A stretch of 64,000 nt of DNA, taken from Streptomyces sp. NBC_01244. GTDB taxonomy: Bacteria; Actinomycetota; Actinomycetes; Streptomycetales; Streptomycetaceae. Made by a program: the position numbers and the translations under genes. Positions 29,556-38,417 of this stretch are shown here, one piece after another (the first letter of the stretch is position 1; each line of letters begins with the position of its first letter). The notes below the pieces were generated by a model. The model was not told the origin of the DNA. It was given only the letters and a program-made list of their open reading frames with translations, and made no database searches. The stretch spans positions 186,001-250,000 of the forward strand of contig NZ_CP108488.1 in assembly GCF_035987325.1 (NCBI RefSeq), read 5' to 3'.

Positions 29556-30770
29556 ATGGAACGTTCACTTCGAGCCGCCCGGGTGGCGACCTACGTCCAC
29601 TTCGTCCTGTGCGGCACTCTGATGGGTGCCTGGGTGGTGCACATCCCCGCCATCGAGGAGCGCGTGGGCATCAGCCACGCGACGCTGGGCGGCCTGCTGG
29701 TGCTGCTCGGACTCGGTGCCTTCACCGGGATGCAAGTGGCCGGCCGTCTGACCGACCGCCTCGGCGCACGCGTCGTGATCCCCGTCGGCGGCGTCCTGTG
29801 CGGTGCGGCCCTGGTCCTGCCCGGCCTGGCCCGGGATCCGTGGACGCTGGCGGGCGCCCTGCTGGTCTTCGGCTTCTGCAACGGCTGCCTGGACGTAAGC
29901 ATGAACGCCCACGCCGTGCACGTGGAGAAGGCCTACGGCCGGCCCGTCATGTCGGGCTTCCACGCCACGTTCTCGGTCGGTGGCGTCCTGGCCGCGCTCG
30001 TCGGAGCCGGCGCCGCGAGCTCAGGCCTGAACCCGGCCGCGAGCATGGCCGCCCTGGGAGTCGTGGGCATCGTGATCACCCTGGCTTCGGCACGCGCCCT
30101 GCTGCCGACTGCACCCGCTGGTGCCGGCAACGGCACCGCCGAGGAGACCGGGCCCTCGCCGGACGGCACGCGCCGAAGCGCCGCGGGGCGCGTCCGGCTC
30201 CTGGCCGTCCTGGCGCTGATGGTCATGCTGTGCGAGGGCGCCGCCAACGACTGGAGCGCCCTGCACCTGAAGGACGTCCTCGGCGCGTCCACCAGTACGG
30301 CCGCCTTCGCGTACGGCACCTTCGCGGCGGCCATGACCGCAGGCCGGCTGCTCGCCGACCGCCTCGTCTCCCGGTTCGGCTCCATGGCGATCCTTCGCCA
30401 CGGCGCCGCCACGGCCGCCGCCGGCATCACGCTCGTGGCCCTCGGCCCGTGGATGTGGACCACGTTCGCCGGCTGGGCGCTGTTCGGCCTGGGCCTGTCG
30501 GGCTGCGTCCCGCAACTGTTCAGCGCGGCCGGGCACGCCGACCCCGCCGCCGCCGGCGCCAACGTCTCTCGCGTCGCCGGGCTCGGCTATGTCGGCATGC
30601 TCGCAGGCCCCGCCGTCATCGGCTGGCTGTCCCACCTCGTCGCCCTCAACCACACCTTCATCCTGCTGACCCTGCTGTGCGTGACCACCGCCGTGGCCGC
30701 CGGGGTCCTGCGCACCGGATCCGACCGCACGCCCGATCCGCTCGCATCCCCTTCAGGAGCTCCGCGATGA
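29556..30770 (+). CDS. MFS transporter, YbjJ-like
   Basis: This 404-residue protein has about twelve membrane helices. Its N-terminus VHFVLCGTLMGAWVVHIPAI and GISHATLGGLLVLLGLGAFT, with the loop motif GRLTDRLGARVVIPVGGVLC and FCNGCLDVSMNAHAVHVEKA, match the group of major facilitators containing E. coli YbjJ. Substrate is unknown. The start could be 29535, 29544 or 29556; I favour 29556 because GGTGG precedes it and the earlier ATGs overlap the operator. It is followed by an HAD phosphatase with a stop-start overlap at an alternative start. Confidence 0.82.
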   Translation: MERSLRAARVATYVHFVLCGTLMGAWVVHIPAIEERVGISHATLGGLLVLLGLGAFTGMQVAGRLTDRLGARVVIPVGGVLCGAALVLPGLARDPWTLAGALLVFGFCNGCLDVSMNAHAVHVEKAYGRPVMSGFHATFSVGGVLAALVGAGAASSGLNPAASMAALGVVGIVITLASARALLPTAPAGAGNGTAEETGPSPDGTRRSAAGRVRLLAVLALMVMLCEGAANDWSALHLKDVLGASTSTAAFAYGTFAAAMTAGRLLADRLVSRFGSMAILRHGAATAAAGITLVALGPWMWTTFAGWALFGLGLSGCVPQLFSAAGHADPAAAGANVSRVAGLGYVGMLAGPAVIGWLSHLVALNHTFILLTLLCVTTAVAAGVLRTGSDRTPDPLASPSGAPR

Positions 30771-30922
30771 CTACGCCACCCCTCACTCCGCTGCTGCGGC
30801 GCATCCAGACCACCGCCCGCGCCCTGATACGCGTCACCTCAACCCGTGCCGCACAGGGCCCGTCTCCCCAGCCACCAGTGCAGGGGGAGAAGAACCCGCA
30901 ACAGGTAGAAGGAACCCTCCCC

Positions 30923-31546
30923 ATGTCCACCGACCGACCCATCGTGCTGTTCGACCTCTTCGGCGTCATCGCACGCCACCAGCGCCCCGGCGCCATGGAC
31001 GAGATGGCCGCCCTGAGCGGCGGTGCGCCCACCGATGCCTTCGACGCCGCCTACTGGGCCTGTCGCCAGCCCTACGACGCCGGGCTGTTCTCCCCGCGCC
31101 AGTACTGGACGGCCGTCCTGCACCAGCTGGCACTCCCTGCCCACCCCGACATCATCGAGGAGCTGCGGCTCGCCGACATCGACAGCTGGTCACGCGTCGA
31201 CGACCGCATGGTCGCCTACGTACAGTCCCTGCGGAACGTCGCGGAAGTCGCCCTGTTGTCCAACATCCCCGCCGATCACGCGGACGCCTTCCTGGCCTCC
31301 CAGCCCTGGCTGCACCACCTCGACCACGTCGCCTTCTCCGGGAAGATCCATGCGGCCAAGCCGGACCCGGCGGCGTTCCGCCACTGCATCGCCGCCCTCC
31401 ACGCCGACCCCACCGACTTCCTCTTCGTCGACGACCGCGCCGAGAACGTGCGCGCCGCGCGGTCCCTCGGCATGAACGGACACGTCTTCACCGGAAGCGA
31501 CGAACTGGCGGCAACCCTCGACGCCTGGCTGCCGAGCCACGGATGA
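30923..31546 (+). CDS. HAD-superfamily hydrolase
   Basis: The 207-residue protein has HAD motif I as IVLFDLFGVI (Asp nucleophile retained, second Asp replaced by Gly in FDLFGV), motif II as LLSNIP, Lys in HAAKPDP and motif III FLFVDDRAENV. This suggests a small phosphatase or dehalogenase-like enzyme; the substrate cannot be inferred. ATG 30923 after AAGGA gives the canonical N-terminus. An in-frame ATG at 30767 overlaps the MFS stop as ATGA and has AGGAGC upstream, which would add 52 residues. The regulator-MFS-HAD order resembles the E. coli ybjIJK neighbourhood. Confidence 0.8.
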   Translation: MSTDRPIVLFDLFGVIARHQRPGAMDEMAALSGGAPTDAFDAAYWACRQPYDAGLFSPRQYWTAVLHQLALPAHPDIIEELRLADIDSWSRVDDRMVAYVQSLRNVAEVALLSNIPADHADAFLASQPWLHHLDHVAFSGKIHAAKPDPAAFRHCIAALHADPTDFLFVDDRAENVRAARSLGMNGHVFTGSDELAATLDAWLPSHG

Positions 31547-31665
31547 GGTCTGATCGGCGCGTTGGGAAAAAATCTTGGTCTGCCTGGGAACCGATGCCCC
31601 AATACCTGTAGAACGCCACAGCTCAACGAATTCTGTCGGTTGACCCCGCACTTCCGCGCCGCGGG

Positions 31666-32190
31666 ATGCTGCCCCCGGTACTGCGCGCATGGCACGGCAC
31701 TCACCCCGAGGTCCGCATCCGTCTGCTGGAGTTCCGCCACTCCCAGGAGCTGCGGGCGGCCATGACCGAGAACCGCGCCGACCTCGCCGTCGGGCCCGGG
31801 CCGCAGAACCGGGAAGGATCCGCACGGGAACCGGGTAAGGAGGAGTTCCTGGTTGTCCTTCCCGCCGGAGACCCGGCCCTCGGCGACCACTTGGACCGCA
31901 TCCGCCTCGCCGACCTCGCCCACCGGTACTGGTCCCAGTACGCCCCCGGCAACGGCCTCGCCGAAATCCTGGACGCCGCCTGCGCTGCCGCCGGATTCCA
32001 CCCCCGCGTCACCGTAGGCACCGAGCAGGCACCCTACTGGCCTCTGGCGGACTGGGCTCGCCGTGGTTCCCGCCAATCTGCTGCCGCCCGGACCCGCCGA
32101 CCGCCGCCTCCACCCGGACCCGCCGGTCCGCCGCAATCCTCTACGCCTACACCCGTCCCTCCCGGACCTCCTCAGGCACCCTGGCCGCCC
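31666..32190 (+). pseudogene. LysR-type regulator, C-terminal relic
   Basis: The effector domain of a LysR regulator is recognisable: LPPVLRAWHGTHPEVRIRLL, AMTENRADLAVGPGP, EEFLVVLPAGDPALGDH and GNGLAEILDAACAAAGFHPR. The DNA-binding N-terminus is missing and a frameshift occurs near 32060, after which VVPANLLPPG continues in another frame. It is not expected to function. Confidence 0.7.
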
Positions 32191-32353
32191 ACGCCCACGT
32201 ATGGCCCTGTCCGGACGATCTCCGCGAGCCCTCTCTGGCCGATCGGGTGATGTGCGGGCGCGCTCGAACGCCCGTCACGCCGGTCACCTCGGGGATGGCT
32301 AGCGTGGACGAGCGCCTCCCCTTCCCGTCCCCGAGCCACCGCGGAGCAGGTCC

Positions 32354-32908
32354 ATGACCACCACCCCCCTCACCTCACTGACCGGGAACTACGCCCTCGA
32401 CCCGGCCCACACCCAGATCGGGTTCGTGGCCCGTCACGCCATGGTCACCAAGGTCCGCGGCGCGTTCAACGAGTTCGAAGGCACCGGACACTTCGACGGC
32501 GAGGACCCCACCGAGTCCACCGTGTCCGTCACCATCAAGGCCGCCAGCATCGACACCCGTAACGAGCAGCGCGACGGCCACCTGCGCACCAACGACTTCC
32601 TCGACGCGCCGAACTTCCCCGACATCACCTTCGTCTCCACCGGGGTGCAGCAGCTCGACAGCAGCAACTTCCGACTGACCGGCGACCTCACCATCAAGGA
32701 CGTCACCCGGCCACTCAGCATCGACTTCGAATTCCAGGGCAGCGCCACGGACCCCTACGGCAACCTGCGCGTCGGATTCGAAGGCTCGGCGCCGATCAGC
32801 CGCAAGGACTACGGCATCACCTGGAACGCCGCACTGGAAGGCGGAGGCGTCCTCGTCGGCGACAAGGTGGTGCTGGAGTTCGAGGTCTCCGCGATCCGCC
32901 AGCCCTGA
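32354..32908 (+). CDS. YceI-family polyisoprenoid-binding-like protein
   Basis: The 184-residue protein spans one YceI lipocalin-like barrel: YALDPAHTQIGFVARHAMVT, KVRGAFNEFEGTGHFDGEDP, SIDTRNEQRDGHLRTNDFLD and ITFVSTGVQQLDSSNFRLTG, ending LVGDKVVLEFEVSAI. Family members bind isoprenoid or amide lipids; many actinobacterial copies, like this one, have no signal peptide. GGAG lies well placed before ATG 32354. It appears to be transcribed alone. Confidence 0.93.
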   Translation: MTTTPLTSLTGNYALDPAHTQIGFVARHAMVTKVRGAFNEFEGTGHFDGEDPTESTVSVTIKAASIDTRNEQRDGHLRTNDFLDAPNFPDITFVSTGVQQLDSSNFRLTGDLTIKDVTRPLSIDFEFQGSATDPYGNLRVGFEGSAPISRKDYGITWNAALEGGGVLVGDKVVLEFEVSAIRQP

Positions 32909-32967
32909 CCTTGGGCCTGCGCAGGACCGGCGCCGCGCTCATGTGTCGCCGCCCCGGCCCCTTCCGC

Positions 32968-33160
32968 CTACCTCCGGAGCCGCGCGCCTTCCAGCCCGCC
33001 GTGGCCGTGGGTGGCGACGGTGTGCGTCAGCCGCTTCCCGCTCGCCTCGACCCAGTCTCCGACCTGCTCCGCCGGCCCGCGGATCAGCGGCAGGACTACG
33101 AGTGGGACTCGCAGCGCAGTCGAACGCATTCGACAAGCTGAAGTCGATCTCCTCGACTCG
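32968..33160 (-). pseudogene. Metallo-beta-lactamase-fold hydrolase relic
   Basis: Read leftward in two frames, VRVEEIDFSLSNAFD is followed by RGPAEQVGDWVEASGKRLTH and TVATHGHG. This is the first part of an MBL-fold hydrolase up to the metal motif, where HxHxD is expected but the Asp is replaced and the sequence ends. It is a short non-functional remnant. Confidence 0.5.
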
Positions 33161-33551
33161 CACCGTCTGGGGCTCTTCGACGAGGCGGGTGATGGATTGA
33201 GTGCCACCCTGGCAGTCGTCCAGGGAGAGGGAACGTCCCACCTGGACGACGGTGTCGCTGGCCCGGCCGGAGCGGATGCCGGCCATGGCGTCCAGGGCCC
33301 TGCTCCATGTCTGGCGGGTGGGCGGCGCGCTCCATGACCGCGGAACTATCAACTACGCGGTCAGCCCTGCAGGTTGTGATGGCTGTCAGCCGAACCCGTG
33401 CGTACCCTGTGCAACGGGACCCGATGCCACCATGGATCGTGGCCGCTGCCATCACCACTGTGCATCGGACGTGCGTCGCGGCCCATATCCCGAGGGTGAT
33501 ACGAGGCTGTCGGCCATGCCCGTGGCCTCGGCGAAGGGCGAGGGCGGGCCA
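33161..33551. other. Stretch without recognisable gene
   Basis: Open frames occur on both strands but none shows a domain or ribosome site. The DNA joins the MBL relic to the monooxygenase relic and is probably decayed coding sequence. Confidence 0.5.
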
Positions 33552-34151
33552 GTGAAAGTGACCATCGTCGGTGACGGCATCGCCGTGTGGACCTGTGCCT
33601 CGGGCATGCGCGCCACCGGCTTCGAGCCACGGGTGTACGAAGCGCCGCGGAAGGTCGAGGCCGTCGGCGTCGGGATCAGCCCGCTAGCGCACGCTGTCCG
33701 GGAACTCTCCGAACTCGGCCTGGACGGCGGGCTGGACTCCCTCGCGCCGCCCCCGCACGGGCTGAGCCAGCACGACCGGACGGGCGAAATGGTCCAGGAG
33801 AAGCCGCCGGGACGCGCAGCCGAATGCCAATGGCCGCAGCGCTCCGTGTGCCGCGGCCCTCTGCAGATGCTGCTGGTGGCGGCGGTACGCAAGCGGCTGG
33901 GGCCCGACTCGGTCCGTCAGGGGCTGCTCTCCCGGCCGGCCGCCAACGCGATCGTACTGGCCACCTGGAACCGGCGACCGGCCGAGTTCACCGCGCGAGC
34001 CGAGGAGCACGGCGGCCCCGCCCGCCGGGCGGGCCCAGAGGACCACGGCCCGCTACAAGAAGCTGAGCCGGGCCACGATGGCCAGGTCAACACCGACCTG
34101 GGCCGGGCCGTCCCTGCCATCGCCGCTGATCGGGAGCGACTCCATGAGTGA
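33552..34151 (+). pseudogene. FAD-dependent monooxygenase, decayed
   Basis: From GTG 33552 the frame reads VKVTIVGDGIAVWTCASGMR, FEPRVYEAPRKVEAVGVGIS, LAHAVRELSELGLDGGLDSL and LQMLLVAAVRKRLGPDSV, which is the N-terminal half of salicylate-hydroxylase-like flavoproteins. The dinucleotide motif GxGxxG is damaged (GDGIAV) and an internal part including the second FAD motif (GD-GAH) is missing. The C-terminal remainder is short and runs into the start of the STAND regulator gene. Confidence 0.65.
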
Positions 34152-36435
34152 GACAGACCGAGCCGGCTTCGGTGAGGTACTGCGTGGTCACCGCCGCGCG
34201 GCGCGAATGACGTTGGAGCAGTTGGCCGAGGTTTCGGGGGTCAGCGCGCGGACCCTGTCGGACATGGAGCGCGGACGGAGCAAGGGGCCTCAGGCCCGGA
34301 CCGTGACCGCCCTGGCGGACGCACTGAAGCTGGACGACGGCGCTCGCGCGAGGCTGATCGGGCTGGCACGCGACGGGCGCCTGCGGGACCACTGGACGCG
34401 GCGCAGCAGTCTGTGTGAACTTCCCGGTTCGGTTGGTGACTTCACCGGGCGCGGCGAGGAACTCCTCTGGTTGGGCGAGCTGGTGTGTGCCGAGAGTTCG
34501 CCGGGTGTCGGTGTGGTGGGGCTCATCACCGGCTCCGCCGGTCTGGGGAAGACCACGTTCGCCGTCCGTGCCGCGCATTCCGTGCGACCGAGTTTCCCCG
34601 ACGGGGTTCTGTTCCTCGACTTGTTCGGCATGTCGCAGCAACCCCTGACCCCCGATGACGCGCTACGGCTGCTGCTGCGCGCCCTCGGTGTCGCCGACCA
34701 GGACGTCCCGGGCGATCCCCGCGAACGCGCCTCCTTGTACCGGTCGCTGCTGAGGGACAAGCGTGTCCTGGTCGTCCTCGACAACGCCGCCGCGGAGGAG
34801 CAGGTGCGCCCGCTGCTGCCGGGAGGGGGCGCGAGCAGAGCGCTGATCACCACACGGCGGCTGCTGGCGGGTCTGGAGGGGGTCCGCAGACTCGCCCTGG
34901 GTCCCCTGCCGTTGCCGGAGTCCACGGAACTGCTGACCGGGATTCTGGGCGAGCGTTCCGCACGGGACGAGGAATCGACGCTCGCCGGGCTCGCCGAGTT
35001 GTGCGGAGGGCTGCCCCTGGCGCTGCGGATCATCGGCAACCGACTGCTCAGCCGCCCCGACTGGGACGCTGCTCAACTCGCCGCCCGGCTGGCGGACGAG
35101 GAGCGCCGGCTGCATCAGTTCAAGGCGGGCGACCTCAAGATCGCCAATGCGTTCGGCATGTCGTACGAGCAGCTCGCGGACTCCACGCGGCGGGTGTTCC
35201 GCAACCTTGCCGTGGTACCCGGCCGGGATCTGGATGCCGCTCTCACGGCCGTGGCCGGAGGGGTACCGATCGCGGACGCGTGGGATGCCCTCGATGAGCT
35301 TGTCGACCTGGGCCTGCTGCAGGACAGCGCCGAGGGACGATACCGGTTCCACGATCTCGTCCGTCTGTTCGCGCGCGACCGGCTCCAGGAGGAGGAGACC
35401 TCTACCGGGCGCGAGGCGCTGGAGAAGAGGGTGACGTCGTGGCTGCTGCGGATGGCGACGATGTCCGGGCGGTGGTTCGAGCCCGGCTACGGCCGCCCCG
35501 ACCGACCCGACCCCGATCTCACGGCGCTGTCCTGCGAGGAGGAGGCAGACGGGTGGCTGCGGGTGAACGTGGACAACTGGATGGGTGCGATGCGGGGCGC
35601 GGCAGGCAACGGTCTGCACTCTCTCGTCCTCGACTGTGCGGAGTCGATGCACTGGTTTTCCGACCGTTGGGCACACAGCCCGCACTGGCGGGAGGTCTTC
35701 GCGCTCGGAGCAGAAGTCGCAGGCGCTCTCCGCGACCCCGGGCAGCAAGCGACCCAGCTGAACTATCTGGCCTGGGTCCACTCGGTGCCGCCCGCTGATC
35801 CGGAGGCGGTCCTGCGGTACGCGGCCGAGGCGCTGGAGCTGGCCACCCGGGCCGATGTCACTGCGCAGATCGCCTGGGCGCACGAGTACACCGCTGAGGC
35901 GCTCCTCCTGCTGGGCCGACACGACGGGGCCATCGAGTCGTCCTCCCGGGCAGCGGAGATGTTCCGGGCCATCGGCGACGTCGACTCCTATATCCAGAGC
36001 AACGCCGCCATCACCAAGTGTCTTTTTGACGAAGGGCGCTACGCCGAGGCTTTGGAGCGCTACCTCGGGCTGCTCGCGGTGCTGGACGATCCCGAGTCAG
36101 GGATGACACCGAGCGTCGCCGTACACAGTCGGCCGCTGGCGCTGCTCCGCATCGGCTCCTGCCTCGGACATCTCGGCCGTCGTGCGGAGGCGATCACCGC
36201 GCTCCGCGCGGGAATCGACCTCGTGGACGAGCTCCGGGCGTCCGACTACCGGCAGGCGGACGCCCTGGAAACGCTGGCTTCCCTACTGGCCGAAGAAGGC
36301 CTGACCGACGAAAGCCGCAGTGCCTACCTGCGGGCGGCGCAGGTCTTCGAAACCATCGGTGACACCACGGCGAGCAGCCGGTGCCAGGCCCTGTCGCGCC
36401 CTGATCCCCCGTGTGCCCCAGCGGGCACGCCGTGA
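34144..36435 (+). CDS. XRE-family STAND regulator (HTH, NB-ARC ATPase, TPR)
   Basis: The 763-residue protein has a Cro/C1-type HTH (residues about 8-65, EVLRGHRRAARMTLEQLAEV, SGVSARTLSDMERGRSKGPQ), an NB-ARC ATPase with P-loop GSAGLGKTTF (130-139), Walker B RVLVVLDNA (207-215) and GLPLALRI (289-296), a winged-helix segment ending YRFHDLVRLFARDRL, and TPR-like helices to the C-terminus. Such proteins are cytoplasmic signal-integrating switches, often for secondary metabolism. ATG 34144 after GGAG is the likely start. A clear paralogue, sharing the whole architecture and many identical blocks, lies at 58352. The target genes are unknown; it is not obviously in an operon. Confidence 0.9.
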   Translation: MSETDRAGFGEVLRGHRRAARMTLEQLAEVSGVSARTLSDMERGRSKGPQARTVTALADALKLDDGARARLIGLARDGRLRDHWTRRSSLCELPGSVGDFTGRGEELLWLGELVCAESSPGVGVVGLITGSAGLGKTTFAVRAAHSVRPSFPDGVLFLDLFGMSQQPLTPDDALRLLLRALGVADQDVPGDPRERASLYRSLLRDKRVLVVLDNAAAEEQVRPLLPGGGASRALITTRRLLAGLEGVRRLALGPLPLPESTELLTGILGERSARDEESTLAGLAELCGGLPLALRIIGNRLLSRPDWDAAQLAARLADEERRLHQFKAGDLKIANAFGMSYEQLADSTRRVFRNLAVVPGRDLDAALTAVAGGVPIADAWDALDELVDLGLLQDSAEGRYRFHDLVRLFARDRLQEEETSTGREALEKRVTSWLLRMATMSGRWFEPGYGRPDRPDPDLTALSCEEEADGWLRVNVDNWMGAMRGAAGNGLHSLVLDCAESMHWFSDRWAHSPHWREVFALGAEVAGALRDPGQQATQLNYLAWVHSVPPADPEAVLRYAAEALELATRADVTAQIAWAHEYTAEALLLLGRHDGAIESSSRAAEMFRAIGDVDSYIQSNAAITKCLFDEGRYAEALERYLGLLAVLDDPESGMTPSVAVHSRPLALLRIGSCLGHLGRRAEAITALRAGIDLVDELRASDYRQADALETLASLLAEEGLTDESRSAYLRAAQVFETIGDTTASSRCQALSRPDPPCAPAGTP

Positions 36436-36543
36436 ACCCGTACATCTGCCGCACTGCATACCCGGAACAGCCGTCGAGCAGCCTTCGTCGCTTCGGCTCG
36501 GGGGGCGGACGGGCTCATGCGATCAGGGTGGCAGGACCGGTGG

Positions 36544-37890
36544 TCACTGCTCGCGGGAGTCGATGAGGCGGCGCAGTTTGCCGACCGAGCGTTCGAGGGT
36601 CTCGGGGTCGACGATGTCGACGGTGACCGTGACCCCGACGCCGTCCTTGACTCCCTTGGCGAGGATTCCCGCCGCTGCGGCGCGTGCGTCCGCCGTCGCG
36701 TCCGGCCGTGCCTCGACGCGGACGGTCAGGCTGTCCATACGGCCGCGCCGGGTCAGCTCCAGCTGGAAGTGCGGGGACAGGGCGGGGATGCGCAGGACGA
36801 TTTCCTCGATCTGGGTGGGGAAGACATTGACTCCGCGCAGGATGATCATGTCGTCGCAGCGGCCGGTGACCTTCTCCATCCGCCGGAAGGCGGGCCTGGC
36901 CGTTCCGGGCAGCAGGCAGGTGAGGTCGCGGGTGCGGTAGCGGATGATGGGCATGGCTTCCTTGGTCAGGGAAGTGAAGGCCAGTTCTCCGCTTTCGCCG
37001 TCGGGCAGGACCTCGTCCGAGAGTGGGTCGAGCACCTCGGGGTAGAAGTGGTCCTCCCAGACGTGCAGTCCGTCCTTGGTCTCGACGCACTCGCCGGCGA
37101 CGCCGGGGCCGATGACTTCGGACAGGCCGTAGATGTCCACGGCGTGGATGCCGAGGCGTTCCTCGATCTCGGAGCGCATCTGCTCGGTCCAGGGTTCCGC
37201 ACCGAAGATGCCGATCTCCAGTGAGGTGGTGCGGGGGTCCACTCCTTGGCGTTCGAACTCGTCGAGGAGCGCGAGCATGTAGGAGGGGGTGACCATGATG
37301 ATCCTGGGCTTGAAGTCCTGGATGATCTGGACCTGTCGGGCCGTCATGCCGCCGGAGGCCGGAATGACCGTGCAGCCGGCGCGTTCGGCTCCGTAGTGGG
37401 CGCCGAGTCCGCCGGTGAACAGGCCGTACCCGAAGGCGTTGTGCAGGATGTCGCCGGGCCGGCCGCCCGCGGCGCGGATGCAGCGGGCCACGACATCGGC
37501 CCACATCGAGAGGTCCTGCTCGGTGTAACCGACCACGGTGGGGCGCCCGGTGGTGCCGCTGGAGGCGTGGATGCGGCGGACATCGGCCGTCGGTACGGCG
37601 AACATGCCGAACGGGTAGCCGTCGCGCAGGTCGGCCTTGGTGGTGAACGGGAATCGGGCCAGGTCCGCGAGGGTGCGGCAGTCCTCCGGCTTGACACCGG
37701 CCTGGTCGAACTTGCGGTGGTAGAGCTCGACGTTCTGGTACGCGTGCTTCAGGGTGCGCTGCAGGCGCGCGAGCTGTACGGTCCTCAGCTCTTCGGGAGC
37801 CATCCGTTCTGCGGCGTCCAGCAGGCCCGGAGGGGGCGTCTCACCGAGTCGGCGGACCAGGCCGTCCGGAACTGTCGTGCTGGTGCTCAT
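36544..37890 (-). CDS. paaK: Phenylacetate-CoA ligase
   Basis: The 448-residue adenylate-forming enzyme makes phenylacetyl-CoA from phenylacetate, CoA and ATP. It has the PaaK N-terminus LKHAYQNVELYHRKFDQAGV, the phosphate loop RIHASSGTTGRPTVVGYTEQ, HNAFGYGLFTGGLGAHYGAE, ASGGMTARQVQIIQDFKPRI, IYGLSEVIGPGVAGEC and RTRDLTCLLPG, and the C-terminal hinge region GVNVFPTQIEEIVL. AAGGAG precedes ATG 37890, which overlaps the thioesterase stop as ATGA. It is second in a leftward paaI-paaK pair; a TetR-type dyad lies upstream of the pair. Confidence 0.93.
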   Translation of the reverse strand: MSTSTTVPDGLVRRLGETPPPGLLDAAERMAPEELRTVQLARLQRTLKHAYQNVELYHRKFDQAGVKPEDCRTLADLARFPFTTKADLRDGYPFGMFAVPTADVRRIHASSGTTGRPTVVGYTEQDLSMWADVVARCIRAAGGRPGDILHNAFGYGLFTGGLGAHYGAERAGCTVIPASGGMTARQVQIIQDFKPRIIMVTPSYMLALLDEFERQGVDPRTTSLEIGIFGAEPWTEQMRSEIEERLGIHAVDIYGLSEVIGPGVAGECVETKDGLHVWEDHFYPEVLDPLSDEVLPDGESGELAFTSLTKEAMPIIRYRTRDLTCLLPGTARPAFRRMEKVTGRCDDMIILRGVNVFPTQIEEIVLRIPALSPHFQLELTRRGRMDSLTVRVEARPDATADARAAAAGILAKGVKDGVGVTVTVDIVDPETLERSVGKLRRLIDSREQ

Positions 37891-38318
37891 GGCTTCTCCT
37901 TGGCAGGCCTGAGGGTGCGGCTTCGGCCGCGGAACTCCGCGATCACCTCGTCGCCGCGCTGGATGGTGACGTCGTAGACGCCACTGCGCCCGTAGCGGGT
38001 GCGTTCGTGCGCGGTCGCCACCAGTAGGTCACCCTGGCGGGCCGGGGCGACGAAGGTGATGTCCGCGCCCGCGGCCACGGTCACGGGGCCGTGGCTGTTG
38101 CACGCACCCGCGAACGCGGTGTCCGCCAAGAGGAACAGGTAGCCGCCGTGGGCCATGCCGTGCCCGTTGACCATCTGCGCGGTCACGGCCATGTACGCGA
38201 CAGCGGTCCCGTCACCTGCCATCCGGAGGTCGATGCCCAGGTGCCGGGACGCTTCGTCGGCGGCGAACATCGCATGAGCGGGGCCTTGTTGAACAGGTGC
38301 GGGTGTTGCTCTTTCCAT
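37887..38318 (-). CDS. paaI: PaaI-type hydroxyphenylacetyl-CoA thioesterase
   Basis: The 143-residue hotdog-fold thioesterase hydrolyses stalled or toxic aryl-CoA intermediates of phenylacetate breakdown. Typical segments are HLGIDLRMAGDGTAVAYMAV, MVNGHGMAHGGYLFLLADTA (the catalytic HGG with downstream Asp), FAGACNSHGPVTVAAGADIT and RYGRSGVYDVTIQRGDEVIA. I chose ATG 38318, preceded by GAAGAG. It starts the operon with paaK. Confidence 0.9.
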   Translation of the reverse strand: MERATPAPVQQGPAHAMFAADEASRHLGIDLRMAGDGTAVAYMAVTAQMVNGHGMAHGGYLFLLADTAFAGACNSHGPVTVAAGADITFVAPARQGDLLVATAHERTRYGRSGVYDVTIQRGDEVIAEFRGRSRTLRPAKEKP

Positions 38319-38340
38319 GTGCTCTTCACCACCTTGGCCA

Positions 38341-38360
38341 CCGACCGAACATTCGGTTAG
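38341..38360. promoter_or_regulatory. TetR-type (PaaR-like) operator between paaI and thiolase genes
   Basis: CCGACCGAACATTCGGTTAG is an imperfect palindrome centred between divergent paaI and the thiolase gene. It resembles ACCGACCG-type dyads bound by actinobacterial TetR regulators of acyl-CoA and phenylacetate genes. A similar site lies at 44595. Confidence 0.55.
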
Positions 38361-38417
38361 CGTTTCGGTGCGGTTAAGTAACCCCACATCGGAACTGCCT
38401 GTCAAGAGGTGGAACGC

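Noticed and set aside
32911..33337. Rightward small open frames after the YceI gene
   Set aside because: They are opposite the MBL-fold relic and show no domain or ribosome site.
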